Positions 55,578 to 64,000 of a stretch of DNA of 64,000 bases are shown here, piece by piece (the first letter of the stretch is position 1; the number at the start of each line of letters is the position of its first letter). The notes beneath the pieces were generated by a model, which saw only the letters and a program-made list of their open reading frames with translations, ran no database searches and was not told the DNA's origin. The stretch comes from Acetoanaerobium noterae (lineage in GTDB: Bacteria > Bacillota > Clostridia > Peptostreptococcales > Filifactoraceae). Where the stretch lies: positions 248,001-312,000 of the forward strand of contig NZ_FUYN01000003.1 of assembly GCF_900168025.1 (NCBI RefSeq), in the 5' to 3' direction. The position numbers and the translations under genes were made by a program.

Positions 55578-57050
55578 TTATTTATTTGATAAGATTTCTA
55601 AAAAAATATCGACTAGCTCTGGATCAAAATGGCTCCCTTTACATTTTATTATTTCACTAATTGCCTCCTTAAAACTCAAAGCTTTTCTATATGGTCTATC
55701 ATTTGTCATAGCATCAAAAGCATCTACTAAAGCCAGTATCCTGCATTCAATCGGAATAGCATCACCAGATAGTCCCATAGGATATCCTGAGCCGTCCCAT
55801 TTTTCATGGTGAAGTAAAATAAGATCTGATATAGGCTTTAGCTCAGCTGATACAGATGATATTCTTTGTCCTATAGTGGTGTGGGTTTTCATTATTTTCC
55901 ACTCTTTTTCATCCAATGCCCCTGGTTTTTTTAATATGTCATCAGGTATACCCACTTTCCCTATATCATGAAATTTCGTAAGTAGAGTAATTTGATCAAT
56001 TGTATGGGTTTCTAATTTTAAATATTCTCCAAGCTTAATGGCATTTTCAGTCATTCTTTCCGCATGCCCTTCGGTTAAATAATCTTTAGCCTCAAGAGCA
56101 TTCATAAGTGTTCTAACTAAAGCACTTTTACTACTGGTTTCCTTTAGCATTTTATTTTTATAAAGATTATGGTCAGCTATCTGGTAGAGCTCATCTAAAT
56201 TTATTGAATTACCGTCTGAATACGATATTCCAAAGGAAACAGTAAAGCTATATGACTTGTCCTTATTATATAATTCTAAGGCTTTTTGAAGCTCATAGCA
56301 TTTTTCATCCATAATCCTCGGCATTGGATTTATATATGCAATGCCAAATTCATTTCCTCCAACTCTCCCAATAAAATCAGCTTGAGCAAATATTTTTTCA
56401 ATATTTTCAGATACGACTTTTATAACCTTATCCCCTTCATAATGTCCAAGAGTATCATTTATTCCTTTTAATCCATCGATATCAAAGAGTATAAGCCCTA
56501 TAGAAATATCTTTTCTTTTTTCATACTGTCTAATGGATAATTCAAACTTCATTCTATTTCTAAGACCAGTCTGATAATCTCTTTCCGCCATATACCTCAG
56601 CTTGTTTTCAAGCGAAATTCTCTCTGACATATCTCTGATTATTATCAATACCTCATTTAGTTCAGTCAAATGAAGTCTAGCCTCAAAAAACTTATTCTCT
56701 CCGCTTAAATTTAATTCAAAGTCAAAACTTCTTGGTTCTTGTGTGTTTAATACCTCTTCGATCTCTGTCTTTAATTTTGAGTGAATATACTCTTCTCTAA
56801 TCACCGACAAAACTAAAGTGGCTTCTTCCCTCGAGGATGTTGCAAACGGAGAAATATATCCATTAGTATCGCTTACGAGAAGTAAATCAGGTATAGCCAT
56901 AATTAAGGTATTGTTTCTACTGCTCATTTTTTCGAGTGTATATATTTTCTCTTGAAGCTCTGGATAATAGTTTTTCCTTACAGAACTTTCTCCAAGACCA
57001 ATAATTGCTTCTCTTGTTGGCATATCATTATTCTTTGAATATCTTTTCAT
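55578..57050 (-). CDS. PAS-like - degenerate GGDEF - HD-GYP protein
   Basis: 490 residues, no membrane helices. A PAS-like region (about 45-145), a GGDEF-type domain whose site reads G-G-N-E-F at 231-235, and a C-terminal HD-GYP with FHDIGKVGIP and HHEKWDGSGYP. The Asn in place of Asp/Glu should abolish or reduce cyclase activity, so the domain probably binds GTP or senses, while HD-GYP hydrolyses c-di-GMP. Its start overlaps the iron alcohol dehydrogenase gene by 23 bases, so the two are coupled. Confidence 0.9.
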   Translation of the reverse strand: MKRYSKNNDMPTREAIIGLGESSVRKNYYPELQEKIYTLEKMSSRNNTLIMAIPDLLLVSDTNGYISPFATSSREEATLVLSVIREEYIHSKLKTEIEEVLNTQEPRSFDFELNLSGENKFFEARLHLTELNEVLIIIRDMSERISLENKLRYMAERDYQTGLRNRMKFELSIRQYEKRKDISIGLILFDIDGLKGINDTLGHYEGDKVIKVVSENIEKIFAQADFIGRVGGNEFGIAYINPMPRIMDEKCYELQKALELYNKDKSYSFTVSFGISYSDGNSINLDELYQIADHNLYKNKMLKETSSKSALVRTLMNALEAKDYLTEGHAERMTENAIKLGEYLKLETHTIDQITLLTKFHDIGKVGIPDDILKKPGALDEKEWKIMKTHTTIGQRISSVSAELKPISDLILLHHEKWDGSGYPMGLSGDAIPIECRILALVDAFDAMTNDRPYRKALSFKEAISEIIKCKGSHFDPELVDIFLEILSNK

Positions 57051-58176
57051 ATATGCCTTTCACCTCTTTATAAGAAAGATTTTTAGGATTTGTTACCATA
57101 CAAGGATCATTAATTGCATTTACATAGAGTTCTTCTGCTAATTCTGGATTTATCTTTTCAGAAAGCTTTTCTGGAATACTAAGCTTTTCTCTTAACTCAG
57201 AAATCACATCAATTAAACAAGCTTTTATCTCTTCACTGGAAAGACCTTCTACTTCACATCCTACTGCTACGGCAATATCCTTATATCTATCTTGTGCATA
57301 TTCAAAATTCAAGTCAATTACATGCTCAAGAAGTATACTATTACACTGTCCATGTGGAAGGTCAAGCACTCCACCCAAGCTATGGGCAAGAGCATGAACT
57401 GCTCCAAGACTAGCATTTGAAAAAGCAAAGCCTGCATGAAGCGAGCCCATGAGCATATCTTCCATAACTTCTTCTTTATTGCTAGACACTGCATTAGGTA
57501 AGGCTTTACTTATTAATTCTATAGCTTTGAGTGCATGCACATCCGTAAGAGGCGACGCAGCATTTGATACATAAGCTTCAATAGCATGAGTAAGAGCGTC
57601 CATTCCAGTACAAGCTGTAAGATAGGTGTCCATAGTAAGCAAAGGTATAGTGTCTATAAGAGCTAAATCTGGAACTACTTTCTTGCTTATTATCGCTTTC
57701 TTTATATGGATTTTAGAATCTAAAATTATTGCAAACTGTGAAACATCGGCTGCCGTTCCAGCTGTTGATGGTATGCATATGAGCGGAGGTCCTGGGAGCC
57801 TAATCTGGTCTACTCCTACATAGTCCAAAATATGGCCTCCATTTGTGCAGACAATACTTATGCATTTTGCACAGTCCATAGGACTTCCTCCTCCTACTGC
57901 TACAATACTGTCACAGTCCTCAGCCAAAAAAAGCTCAGCACCTAGCATAGCTTCATAGTCTCTAGGATTTTCTGAAACCTCATCAAAAATTATATATTCG
58001 ATATCTTTTTTCATAAGATTATTTATAATATTTTGAAACCAATTGAGCTTAAGTATATTTTTATCAGCTACAATCATAGTCTTTCTTGAACCAAAATGTC
58101 CTAAGTATCGCCCAATCAGCTCCATAACGTTTTTCCCCACTACAACCTCAGGCACTACAAATTTTCTCTGTTCCAT
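57028..58176 (-). CDS. Iron-containing alcohol dehydrogenase
   Basis: 382 residues, Fe-ADH (type III) family. NAD(P) loop VAVGGGSPMDCAK near 95 and metal ligands Asp in GMDALTHAIEAY and His in AVHALAHSLGG and LPHGQCN. Interconverts a primary alcohol and an aldehyde. No encapsulation-type terminal helix is seen, and it lies 14 kb from the microcompartment operon beside an unrelated signalling gene, so a link to it is speculative. AGGAGG site. Confidence 0.92.
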   Translation of the reverse strand: MEQRKFVVPEVVVGKNVMELIGRYLGHFGSRKTMIVADKNILKLNWFQNIINNLMKKDIEYIIFDEVSENPRDYEAMLGAELFLAEDCDSIVAVGGGSPMDCAKCISIVCTNGGHILDYVGVDQIRLPGPPLICIPSTAGTAADVSQFAIILDSKIHIKKAIISKKVVPDLALIDTIPLLTMDTYLTACTGMDALTHAIEAYVSNAASPLTDVHALKAIELISKALPNAVSSNKEEVMEDMLMGSLHAGFAFSNASLGAVHALAHSLGGVLDLPHGQCNSILLEHVIDLNFEYAQDRYKDIAVAVGCEVEGLSSEEIKACLIDVISELREKLSIPEKLSEKINPELAEELYVNAINDPCMVTNPKNLSYKEVKGIYEKIFKE

Positions 58177-58243
58177 GAAGCACCTCCTAATTATTTTAGA
58201 TTAATACCCCTACTCAAATGCAATTACACCTTTAAATGCAAAT

Positions 58244-58274
58244 TAAAAAGAAGCCAAGCATGGCCTCTTTTTAA
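58244..58274 (-). terminator. Terminator of the cyanophycin-type operon
   Basis: AAAAAGA-a-GCC / GGC-c-TCTTTTT with a six-base loop and flanking A/T runs, nine bases after the cyanophycinase stop. Confidence 0.8.
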
Positions 58275-58282
58275 AAATAAAT

Positions 58283-59572
58283 TTAATTTCTAGGCAAAAT
58301 TGATATTTTTATTGGAGATAAATCTAATCTTACATTTACAGTTGAATAATGATCTTGTCCACCTTCTGGTGTTGAATAATAACCTTCAGTTAATTCATCT
58401 CTAGAAAAAATGAGTTCAAAACCTTCCCCAGCTTCATTGTATACATATGACTTTACTGATGACGAAGCCTCATTATCTGTTAACAAATAAGCTAGCATAT
58501 CTTTTATTGTCCCATAACCATCAAGAGGACCTGTTACCATAGGGTTTTCTATATACATATATTCATATCCTTTAGTAGAATCTTTCTTATCAGAAATATT
58601 TATTTTCATAGTGTTCAAATCTACCATATCGCCCTTTTCTATATAACTAATTCTAAAATTCTCATATTTTCCTGATTTTAGAGTCGATTTAGTAGCATCT
58701 ACAATAGTAACTCCACCTTTTCCATATACTTCAAGTGTATTGTTCGATGGATAATATACCATAGCTGTATTTTCATCTACACCAAACCCATATGGATATT
58801 TATCTTTATTTATGTTTGTAAGATAAAGGAGTCTTCCCAATCTTGCTTTCCTATCAAAGTGTTGGTCTACAATTCCTTTATCAAAAAAATTTAAACCTTT
58901 TTCTAAATAAAGAGGTCCCCTCTCTTGATCTCCCATTGATTCATAAACGTCAGTAGAGCCTTCTAAAAGCGCACCTGAGCTCGTTCCTCCAGCTATCATG
59001 ATATCGCTCATAATGGCTGCCCCTGCACTGGTTCCTCCGATAACTCCACCTTTGCTATACACTTCCCATATTGCTTCTAAGGCTTTTGTCGGTGTTTTAT
59101 TCTCATTTAGGAGAACTTTTGTTATAAGAGTTTGATCTCCACCTACAAACCATATCCCACTTAGTTGCTTTATTTCAGCAGCTAACTTAATATCATTTGC
59201 ATTATCCGTCCATTTTGACTCGTCAACATTTTCAGTTTTTGAATCATCCTTAACTGCTAAAGGAAGCAATTTTATATTTTCTCTTGGAATTCCATAATTA
59301 ACAAGATTGTCAATAACTTTCATTGAATTTCTATATGGTTTGGAAGAAGCTGCTCCAATAACCCCAATCTTTGCAGTTTTTGCTCCTCCTGCTAAATCTA
59401 TATACTTTTTCTGTGCATCCTCTGTGGTATTGTCATATCCACCGCCTACTATAAACAAGCTCCCTTTTAAATCCTTTCTATTAATGTTTTCAGGTACTGT
59501 CTGGGCAAAAGATATACTTCCAATTCCCAAAATCATTAAAGCTGTAACTGCCAATGAAAAAATTTTTTTCAT
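58283..59572 (-). CDS. Secreted cyanophycinase (peptidase S51)
   Basis: 429 residues. Signal peptide at 1-23 (LGIGSISFAQ). S51 core: GGGYDNT, the FVGGDQ loop near 142-147, nucleophile Ser182 in GGTSAGA, and DQHFDRKARLGRLL, which is conserved in cyanophycinases and orients the beta-Asp-Arg chain. Hydrolyses multi-L-arginyl-poly-L-aspartate to beta-Asp-Arg dipeptides; export suggests attack on external polymer. About 150 residues longer than the cytosolic enzyme, mostly at the C-terminus. Follows iadA by 22 bases. A different isoaspartyl polymer is possible. Confidence 0.87.
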   Translation of the reverse strand: MKKIFSLAVTALMILGIGSISFAQTVPENINRKDLKGSLFIVGGGYDNTTEDAQKKYIDLAGGAKTAKIGVIGAASSKPYRNSMKVIDNLVNYGIPRENIKLLPLAVKDDSKTENVDESKWTDNANDIKLAAEIKQLSGIWFVGGDQTLITKVLLNENKTPTKALEAIWEVYSKGGVIGGTSAGAAIMSDIMIAGGTSSGALLEGSTDVYESMGDQERGPLYLEKGLNFFDKGIVDQHFDRKARLGRLLYLTNINKDKYPYGFGVDENTAMVYYPSNNTLEVYGKGGVTIVDATKSTLKSGKYENFRISYIEKGDMVDLNTMKINISDKKDSTKGYEYMYIENPMVTGPLDGYGTIKDMLAYLLTDNEASSSVKSYVYNEAGEGFELIFSRDELTEGYYSTPEGGQDHYSTVNVRLDLSPIKISILPRN

Positions 59573-59594
59573 AGCTTATCCCCCTAAAGTTTTA

Positions 59595-60764
59595 TTATTC
59601 AAACGTTCCTTTTACCAAAATAGCTTTATCCTTTATCATAATTTGACCTTTTGCAATAACTGTTTCTATTTCAAGTGACGACTTATCTGCTATTACTAAG
59701 TCTGCATCTTTTCCTTCAGCTATTTTCCCTTTAGCTGATAATCCATAAATTTTTGCTGGATTTTCGGTAATTACAGCAATTGCTTTAGCTATATCCACCT
59801 TGTCTTTGATTATAGAATCTCTAACAGATTCATATAAAGAAGTAACTTTGCCCACATCTATTCTACTCATATTACCATCTTCATCAAATCCAGGAAGCGA
59901 TCCTTGTCCATCTGAAGTAAAAGTAACCACACTAGTGTCTACTCCTTTATCAATTAATAGCTTAAGAGTATGATATGCTGGTACTTCACCTTCTTCAATA
60001 AAAAGCGGTACAGTGCTTGTAGTATAATCCACATATCCACCTTTTGATGCATATTCAATAGACTTCTCAAAAAGATAAGGATTTCTGTTCATATGGGTAG
60101 GTATAAAATGCTTTTTAGGGATTTCAGTTTTTTCAACTATCTCTTCAATCAAATCTAGCATTCGCTTGGAATCTCCCATATGAACATTTATTGTTCCAGC
60201 TTTTCCGCTTAGCATTCCCCCTACTCTAGCCTGAGCAGCAATCTTTGCAAGCTCATCAAAAGTAGGCTGAGAAGATCTGTGGTCAGAGATTGCAAGTTCT
60301 CCCACTCCTATAATTTTATCAATTAAAATCAAATCATCCGTTATCGATTCAGTCAGAGTTTTCACTGGAATTTTATATGAACCTGTGTTTACAAAGGTAG
60401 TAATCCCTTCTTCTTCTAGTGCATTGGCTTTTGCAAGTAAGCTAGCCATACTTCTAGTTGTCCCATCAGTACCAAGTGTACCAATCACAGTTGTTACTCC
60501 TCCTGTTGTGATATCGCTTAGCATTATTTCTGGAGTTCTGGTTTTAAATCCTCCCTCTCCTCCTCCGCCTAGTATATGAACGTGAGAGTCTATGAATCCT
60601 GGAAATAAAAGCTTATCACTGCCGTCTATAATCTCAATTTCAATATTTGATTCGATTTTTATTTCATCAGAAATTCTGCATATTTTATTTGCAGCAATTA
60701 AAACATCTTTTACTCCCATGTCCTCAGGTGAATATACATGAATATTTTTTATGAGTTTTAACAT
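59595..60764 (-). CDS. iadA: Beta-aspartyl (isoaspartyl) dipeptidase
   Basis: 389 residues, amidohydrolase family. Binuclear-zinc ligands: HVH near 61-63 followed by the family's GGGGEGG, a His in INVHMGD, a His in IPTHMNRN, and an Asp in FTSDGQGS. Splits beta-Asp-X dipeptides, including beta-Asp-Arg released by cyanophycinase, in the cytoplasm. It lies between a transporter and the cyanophycinase, so the order gives digest outside, import, split inside. Confidence 0.92.
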   Translation of the reverse strand: MLKLIKNIHVYSPEDMGVKDVLIAANKICRISDEIKIESNIEIEIIDGSDKLLFPGFIDSHVHILGGGGEGGFKTRTPEIMLSDITTGGVTTVIGTLGTDGTTRSMASLLAKANALEEEGITTFVNTGSYKIPVKTLTESITDDLILIDKIIGVGELAISDHRSSQPTFDELAKIAAQARVGGMLSGKAGTINVHMGDSKRMLDLIEEIVEKTEIPKKHFIPTHMNRNPYLFEKSIEYASKGGYVDYTTSTVPLFIEEGEVPAYHTLKLLIDKGVDTSVVTFTSDGQGSLPGFDEDGNMSRIDVGKVTSLYESVRDSIIKDKVDIAKAIAVITENPAKIYGLSAKGKIAEGKDADLVIADKSSLEIETVIAKGQIMIKDKAILVKGTFE

Positions 60765-60826
60765 AATTTTACCGCCTTCTTCAAATATTATTTAAAGTAT
60801 TTTAACAAAGGGGCAATACCGGCTTA

Positions 60827-62368
60827 CTAATAACCAATAGCTACTGCAATTATTACAAACACCGTAGCTAAAGCAAACAATATGCCTTGGAATTTAATTT
60901 GCCATTTTGCCCATTTTCCCCAGTCTAGTTTTGCAACTCCAAGTACTCCCATAAGACATCCTGATGTTGGAACAATTAAGTTAGTAAGTCCATCTCCTAG
61001 TTGAAAAGCAAGAACAGAAACCTGTCTAGAAACTCCAACTAAATCTCCAAGTGGAGCCATAAGAGGCATGGTAAGAGCAGCTTGGCCTGATCCTGAAACT
61101 ACAAAGAAATTAAATACTGATTGGAAAACATACATTACCCAAGCCGCCGCAACTGTTGGTAATCCAACTAGCATTTGACTTGTATTGTATAAAATTGTAT
61201 TTAAAACAGTCCCATCAGTTGAGCTAGTCCCTCCAAGTACTAAAATTATACCTTGAGCCATACCTACAACTAGAGCCGCACCCACTAAATCCTTAGCTCC
61301 ATCTCTAAATGAAGCTGCTATATCGTTTATACCCATCTCATTTAATTTGAAAACTACTCCAATAATTCCAGCAACAAGCCCCATTACAAAGAATTGTGTA
61401 GCAATTTCTGGTATGTAGTAACCGTTTTCCATTACTCCCCAAACTACCCATATCGTTCCAGCTAATATAGTAAGCAGCACAAGAATATGACCTAGATTAA
61501 ACTTAACATCAATATCTTTTTCTTTAAAATCATTTCTATAAAATGCATCAGATTCATAAGCCACTGAAGCAGTTGGATTCTTCTTTATATTGCTTGCATA
61601 TTTCCATGTGAACCCAATTCCAACTAAAGTAAATACTACCCACATTACTATTCTAAATCCTGCTCCAGAAAGTACTGGAATCCCTGCAACACCCTGAGCT
61701 ATAGCTACAGAAAATGGATTCATCCATGAGGTTGCAAATCCAATTTGAGTTGCTACATAGGTTATCATGATACCTACAATAGCATCATATCCCATGGCAA
61801 TAAGTAGTGGTACTAATATCATAGCAAATGGTATAGCTTCTTCACCCATACCAAATACAGCTCCTCCTAGAGAAAATAAAAAGAAAATAATTGGAATAAG
61901 TAATGCTTCTTTTCCCTTAGTTCTTTTTATCATGGATAAAATACCAGCTTCAACTGCGCCAGTTTTTAATATTATTCCAAATGCCCCTCCTATAACAAGG
62001 ATAAAAGCAACTATCCCTACTGTAGAGCCCCACTTATCACCTTTCACTAAACCTTCAAACATGTAATTCGAAAAACCCACTTCTCCATATGGTTCGAAGA
62101 ATTTAACACCATTAGTAACCTTTTGACCTGAATCATCCAAAACGTACTGAAATGTCTCTGAATCTACAACAGTTCTCGTTTTTTCTTCACCATCCACCAT
62201 ATAGGTAACATCCTTTGTTTCAAAATATCCCTGTGGCACAACATATGTAAGAACAGCAGCTAAAAGCACTACAAAGAAAATAATTACATAGGTATCAGGT
62301 ACCTTATAGCTTCTTTCTAACATACTCTTGGATTTTGATTCTTTGAGCTCATTCTTTTTAATTGACAT
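60827..62368 (-). CDS. YfcC/DcuC-family transporter, likely dipeptide or basic amino acid uptake
   Basis: 513 residues, about twelve membrane helices. YfcC-type marks: YKVPDTYVIIFF, VVPQGYFE, GMGEEAIPFA and TSWMNPFSVAIAQG, all typical of this AbgT/IT-superfamily group annotated as C4-dicarboxylate or arginine-ornithine-like carriers. By context it imports beta-Asp-Arg or other isoaspartyl dipeptides. ATG at 62368 has GGAGGG; the extended frame to 62440 runs through the promoter and is rejected. Confidence 0.86.
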   Translation of the reverse strand: MSIKKNELKESKSKSMLERSYKVPDTYVIIFFVVLLAAVLTYVVPQGYFETKDVTYMVDGEEKTRTVVDSETFQYVLDDSGQKVTNGVKFFEPYGEVGFSNYMFEGLVKGDKWGSTVGIVAFILVIGGAFGIILKTGAVEAGILSMIKRTKGKEALLIPIIFFLFSLGGAVFGMGEEAIPFAMILVPLLIAMGYDAIVGIMITYVATQIGFATSWMNPFSVAIAQGVAGIPVLSGAGFRIVMWVVFTLVGIGFTWKYASNIKKNPTASVAYESDAFYRNDFKEKDIDVKFNLGHILVLLTILAGTIWVVWGVMENGYYIPEIATQFFVMGLVAGIIGVVFKLNEMGINDIAASFRDGAKDLVGAALVVGMAQGIILVLGGTSSTDGTVLNTILYNTSQMLVGLPTVAAAWVMYVFQSVFNFFVVSGSGQAALTMPLMAPLGDLVGVSRQVSVLAFQLGDGLTNLIVPTSGCLMGVLGVAKLDWGKWAKWQIKFQGILFALATVFVIIAVAIGY

Positions 62369-62406
62369 TATATTTCCCTCCTTTTTATAAGTTCGCTTAA
62401 GCAAAG

Positions 62407-62422
62407 AGCAAAATATATGCCA
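62407..62422 (-). promoter_or_regulatory. Sigma-54 (-24/-12) promoter of the cyanophycin-type operon
   Basis: Minus strand TGGCATATATTTTGCT matches the TGGCAyr-N4-TTGCw consensus at every conserved position, with GG and GC twelve bases apart. Transcription should start near 62396, 28 bases before the transporter ATG. Confidence 0.88.
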
Positions 62423-62445
62423 ATTTATCAGAATTATCAAAATTC

Positions 62446-62457
62446 ATTAACGTTAAT
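62446..62457. promoter_or_regulatory. Perfect 12-bp palindrome, candidate activator site
   Basis: ATTAACGTTAAT lies about 24 bases upstream of the -24 element. It could be bound by the adjacent sigma-54 activator or by another factor such as IHF/HU. Inference only. Confidence 0.4.
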
Positions 62458-62470
62458 ATATAATTACACA

Positions 62471-62552
62471 TAAAAAAACTACTGATTTAACTCATCTGCA
62501 TATATTATTACTTAATACTTTAATAAATTCTGCATATTTAAAAATCAGTAGT
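62471..62552 (-). terminator. Terminator of the sigma-54 activator gene
   Basis: Arms ACTACTGATTT / AAATCAGTAGT followed on the minus strand by seven T. The loop is long but has an inner TTATTA/TAATAA pairing. It keeps activator transcription from entering the transporter operon. Confidence 0.65.
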
Positions 62553-62587
62553 ATTTGGTTTTGTAATTTAATTTTATAATTTTTTAG

Positions 62588-62645
62588 TTTTTTTGGATGT
62601 TTTTCTGATATTTTTTTGGATTTATTTTAGTTTTTTGGATGTTTA
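62588..62645. repeat. Three direct repeats of TTTTTTGGATnTTT
   Basis: Copies centred near 62596, 62619 and 62638 (spacings 23 and 19 bases), all in the same orientation, right after the activator's stop codon and about 170-230 bases upstream of the sigma-54 promoter. Distance and repetition fit an upstream activating sequence. Confidence 0.5.
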
Positions 62646-62652
62646 TTTGAAT

Positions 62653-64000
62653 TTATAGACTATCGGTTATAGCTTTCTTTCCTGTTTGAGTAATATATAG
62701 CCCATAGCTGCCTTTAGCTTTTCCTAATAGCTGCTTACTCTCAAGATTTTTTATAATTTTTCTAATTTGGTAATCTGAAATTTTATGTCCACTATCTGAC
62801 ATTTTAATAATTATTTTTTCCCTGCTCGCAAGCTCTCCTTTAGAAATCAAGTTATGGATGGCAATAAGTGCAGATTTTTCGTTGATACTTAATTCAATAT
62901 TTATCTTATCCTTTATACTTTCACTACTAATGCCAAAAAATCTATCATCTGGCAAACTAGATATATCTAATATTTTTTCATCGCATACTGCTGACATGTA
63001 CATCAGAGTATTTATAAGCTCTCTTATATTCCCAGGCCAATCGTAATTTATTAATACATCCAATACCCTGCCATCAATACTCCTTGATTTCATTTCTTTA
63101 GATTCAAATGTGCTTTCAATAATAATAGGAATATCTTCTTTTCTGTGCCGAAGTGCAGGAAGTCCTACATACCCCATCTTAAGTCTATAATACAAGTCTT
63201 CTCTGAATTGTTTTTCCTGTATCATCTGGCGTAAATCCTTATTAGTAGCTGCTATTATTCTTATATCTACAGGAATAATTCTATCCGCTCCGACTCTTCT
63301 TATCTCTTTTTCTTGAAGCACTCTAAGAAGCTTAGATTGCATTTTTATAGAGATATCTCCAATTTCATCCAAAAAAATTGTTCCTTTATCCGCTTGCTCA
63401 AACAGTCCTATCTTTCCACCTTTCTTTGCTCCTGTAAATGACCCTTCTTCATATCCAAAAAGCTCAGATTCAAGTAGCTCATCAGAAATAGCAGAAAAAT
63501 TAACTGCAATAAATGGAGCTTTATTTCTCTTTGAAGCATTGTGAATCGCTGAGGCAAATAGCTCTTTTCCTGTTCCACTTTCTCCATCGATAAGTATAGT
63601 TAAATCCGTTTTAGCTAGCTTCTCTGCTCTTATTTTTGCTTCAACAATTTCTTCACTTTTCCCTTTTATATCATCAAAAGAATACTTAGCATAATAGCCT
63701 TTCCCAACGATATTTTGTCTTAAAAATTTTTCTGTTTTTTCATTTTTTTCACTAAGCATCATAATTTTTTTTGATAAATCTATGATTTTATTAGAATATT
63801 TATTAGCAAAAATCTTTATTCTATCATCGAGGATATCCAATTTTTTTAGTATATTGACTATAGTTACAAAATCTAAAATCCTAACACCTATATCATAAAC
63901 TTCATCTATTCCTTTCGGTGTTTTGTCTATTTCTCCTGGAGTGATGGCAATCTTAATATCCTCTGGCATTTTGATTATGCCTGGATGATAAGGAATTAAG
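62653..64000 (-). CDS. Sigma-54-dependent activator (partial; N-terminus outside window)
   Basis: At least 448 residues; the frame is open to the right edge and the first Met (63969) has no ribosome binding site, so the N-terminus is probably missing. The AAA+ core has Walker A GESGTGKE, the sigma-54 contact loop ESELFGYEEGSFTGA, Walker B GTIFLDEIGDIS and the R-finger region FREDLYYRL. Instead of the usual Fis HTH, the C-terminal 80 residues look like a winged helix (SREKIIIKMSDSGHKISDYQIRKIIKNLE). Likely activator of the adjacent sigma-54 promoter. The visible N-terminal part (about 95 residues) has no named domain. Confidence 0.9.
   Translation of the reverse strand, partial: LIPYHPGIIKMPEDIKIAITPGEIDKTPKGIDEVYDIGVRILDFVTIVNILKKLDILDDRIKIFANKYSNKIIDLSKKIMMLSEKNEKTEKFLRQNIVGKGYYAKYSFDDIKGKSEEIVEAKIRAEKLAKTDLTILIDGESGTGKELFASAIHNASKRNKAPFIAVNFSAISDELLESELFGYEEGSFTGAKKGGKIGLFEQADKGTIFLDEIGDISIKMQSKLLRVLQEKEIRRVGADRIIPVDIRIIAATNKDLRQMIQEKQFREDLYYRLKMGYVGLPALRHRKEDIPIIIESTFESKEMKSRSIDGRVLDVLINYDWPGNIRELINTLMYMSAVCDEKILDISSLPDDRFFGISSESIKDKINIELSINEKSALIAIHNLISKGELASREKIIIKMSDSGHKISDYQIRKIIKNLESKQLLGKAKGSYGLYITQTGKKAITDSL

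Noticed and set aside
57028-58176. Iron alcohol dehydrogenase as the microcompartment's missing alcohol dehydrogenase
   Set aside because: It has no encapsulation-type tail, is 14 kb away and is coupled to a c-di-GMP gene; left only as a possibility.

Overview
The window is AT-rich, densely coded DNA with Clostridia-type features: strong AGGAGG ribosome binding sites, occasional TTG/GTG starts, tight operons and short T-tailed terminators. The gene content suggests an anaerobic, amino-acid- or nucleoside-scavenging Firmicute, perhaps near the Peptostreptococcaceae (e.g. Acetoanaerobium-like). That placement is inference; there is no rRNA or other marker. I saw no tRNA, CRISPR array, insertion sequence or phage gene.

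Layout. 1-6 kb: a dipeptidase cut by the window edge, the TldD/TldE protease pair, pirin, a hotdog thioesterase and a methyltransferase. 6-13 kb: copper handling (an HMA-SafE-cupredoxin membrane protein, CopA, a lipoprotein) followed by a two-component system. 13-22 kb: an uncharacterised eight-gene operon with four cobalamin-type radical SAM enzymes, a methyltransferase, two acyltransferase-like proteins and an EamA exporter with a His-rich tail. 22-28 kb: CorA, a chemoreceptor and a diguanylate cyclase.

28.1-42.9 kb is the centrepiece: seventeen genes on one strand, read from 42.9 kb down to 28.1 kb, with a divergent DeoR-family regulator. They encode a class II aldolase, CoA-acylating aldehyde dehydrogenase, four single-domain shell hexamers, PduL, a shell pentamer, a cytosolic solute-binding-like protein, a CoA-disulfide-reductase-like flavoprotein, a CoA-transferase-like pair, a ribose-type ABC importer, 5-methylthioribose kinase and methylthioribose-1-phosphate isomerase. 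I read this as a bacterial microcompartment for 5-methylthioribose and/or 5-deoxyribose: import, phosphorylation, isomerisation, aldol cleavage to DHAP plus (methylthio)acetaldehyde, and aldehyde oxidation to acyl-CoA inside the shell. Encapsulation-peptide-like helices are visible on the aldolase, the dehydrogenase and PduL. The separate steps are known chemistry; their union with a shell is the most interesting thing here.

43-58 kb: an M20 peptidase, a fasciclin-domain surface protein, four more c-di-GMP proteins (GGDEF, GGDEF-HD-GYP, GGDEF-EAL), a DhaL-DegV fusion, two small membrane proteins and an iron alcohol dehydrogenase. 58-64 kb: a second coherent system with secreted cyanophycinase, isoaspartyl dipeptidase and a YfcC-type transporter. 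It lies behind a textbook sigma-54 promoter and next to a sigma-54 activator that runs off the right edge. It looks like an extracellular cyanophycin or isoaspartyl-dipeptide utilisation operon.
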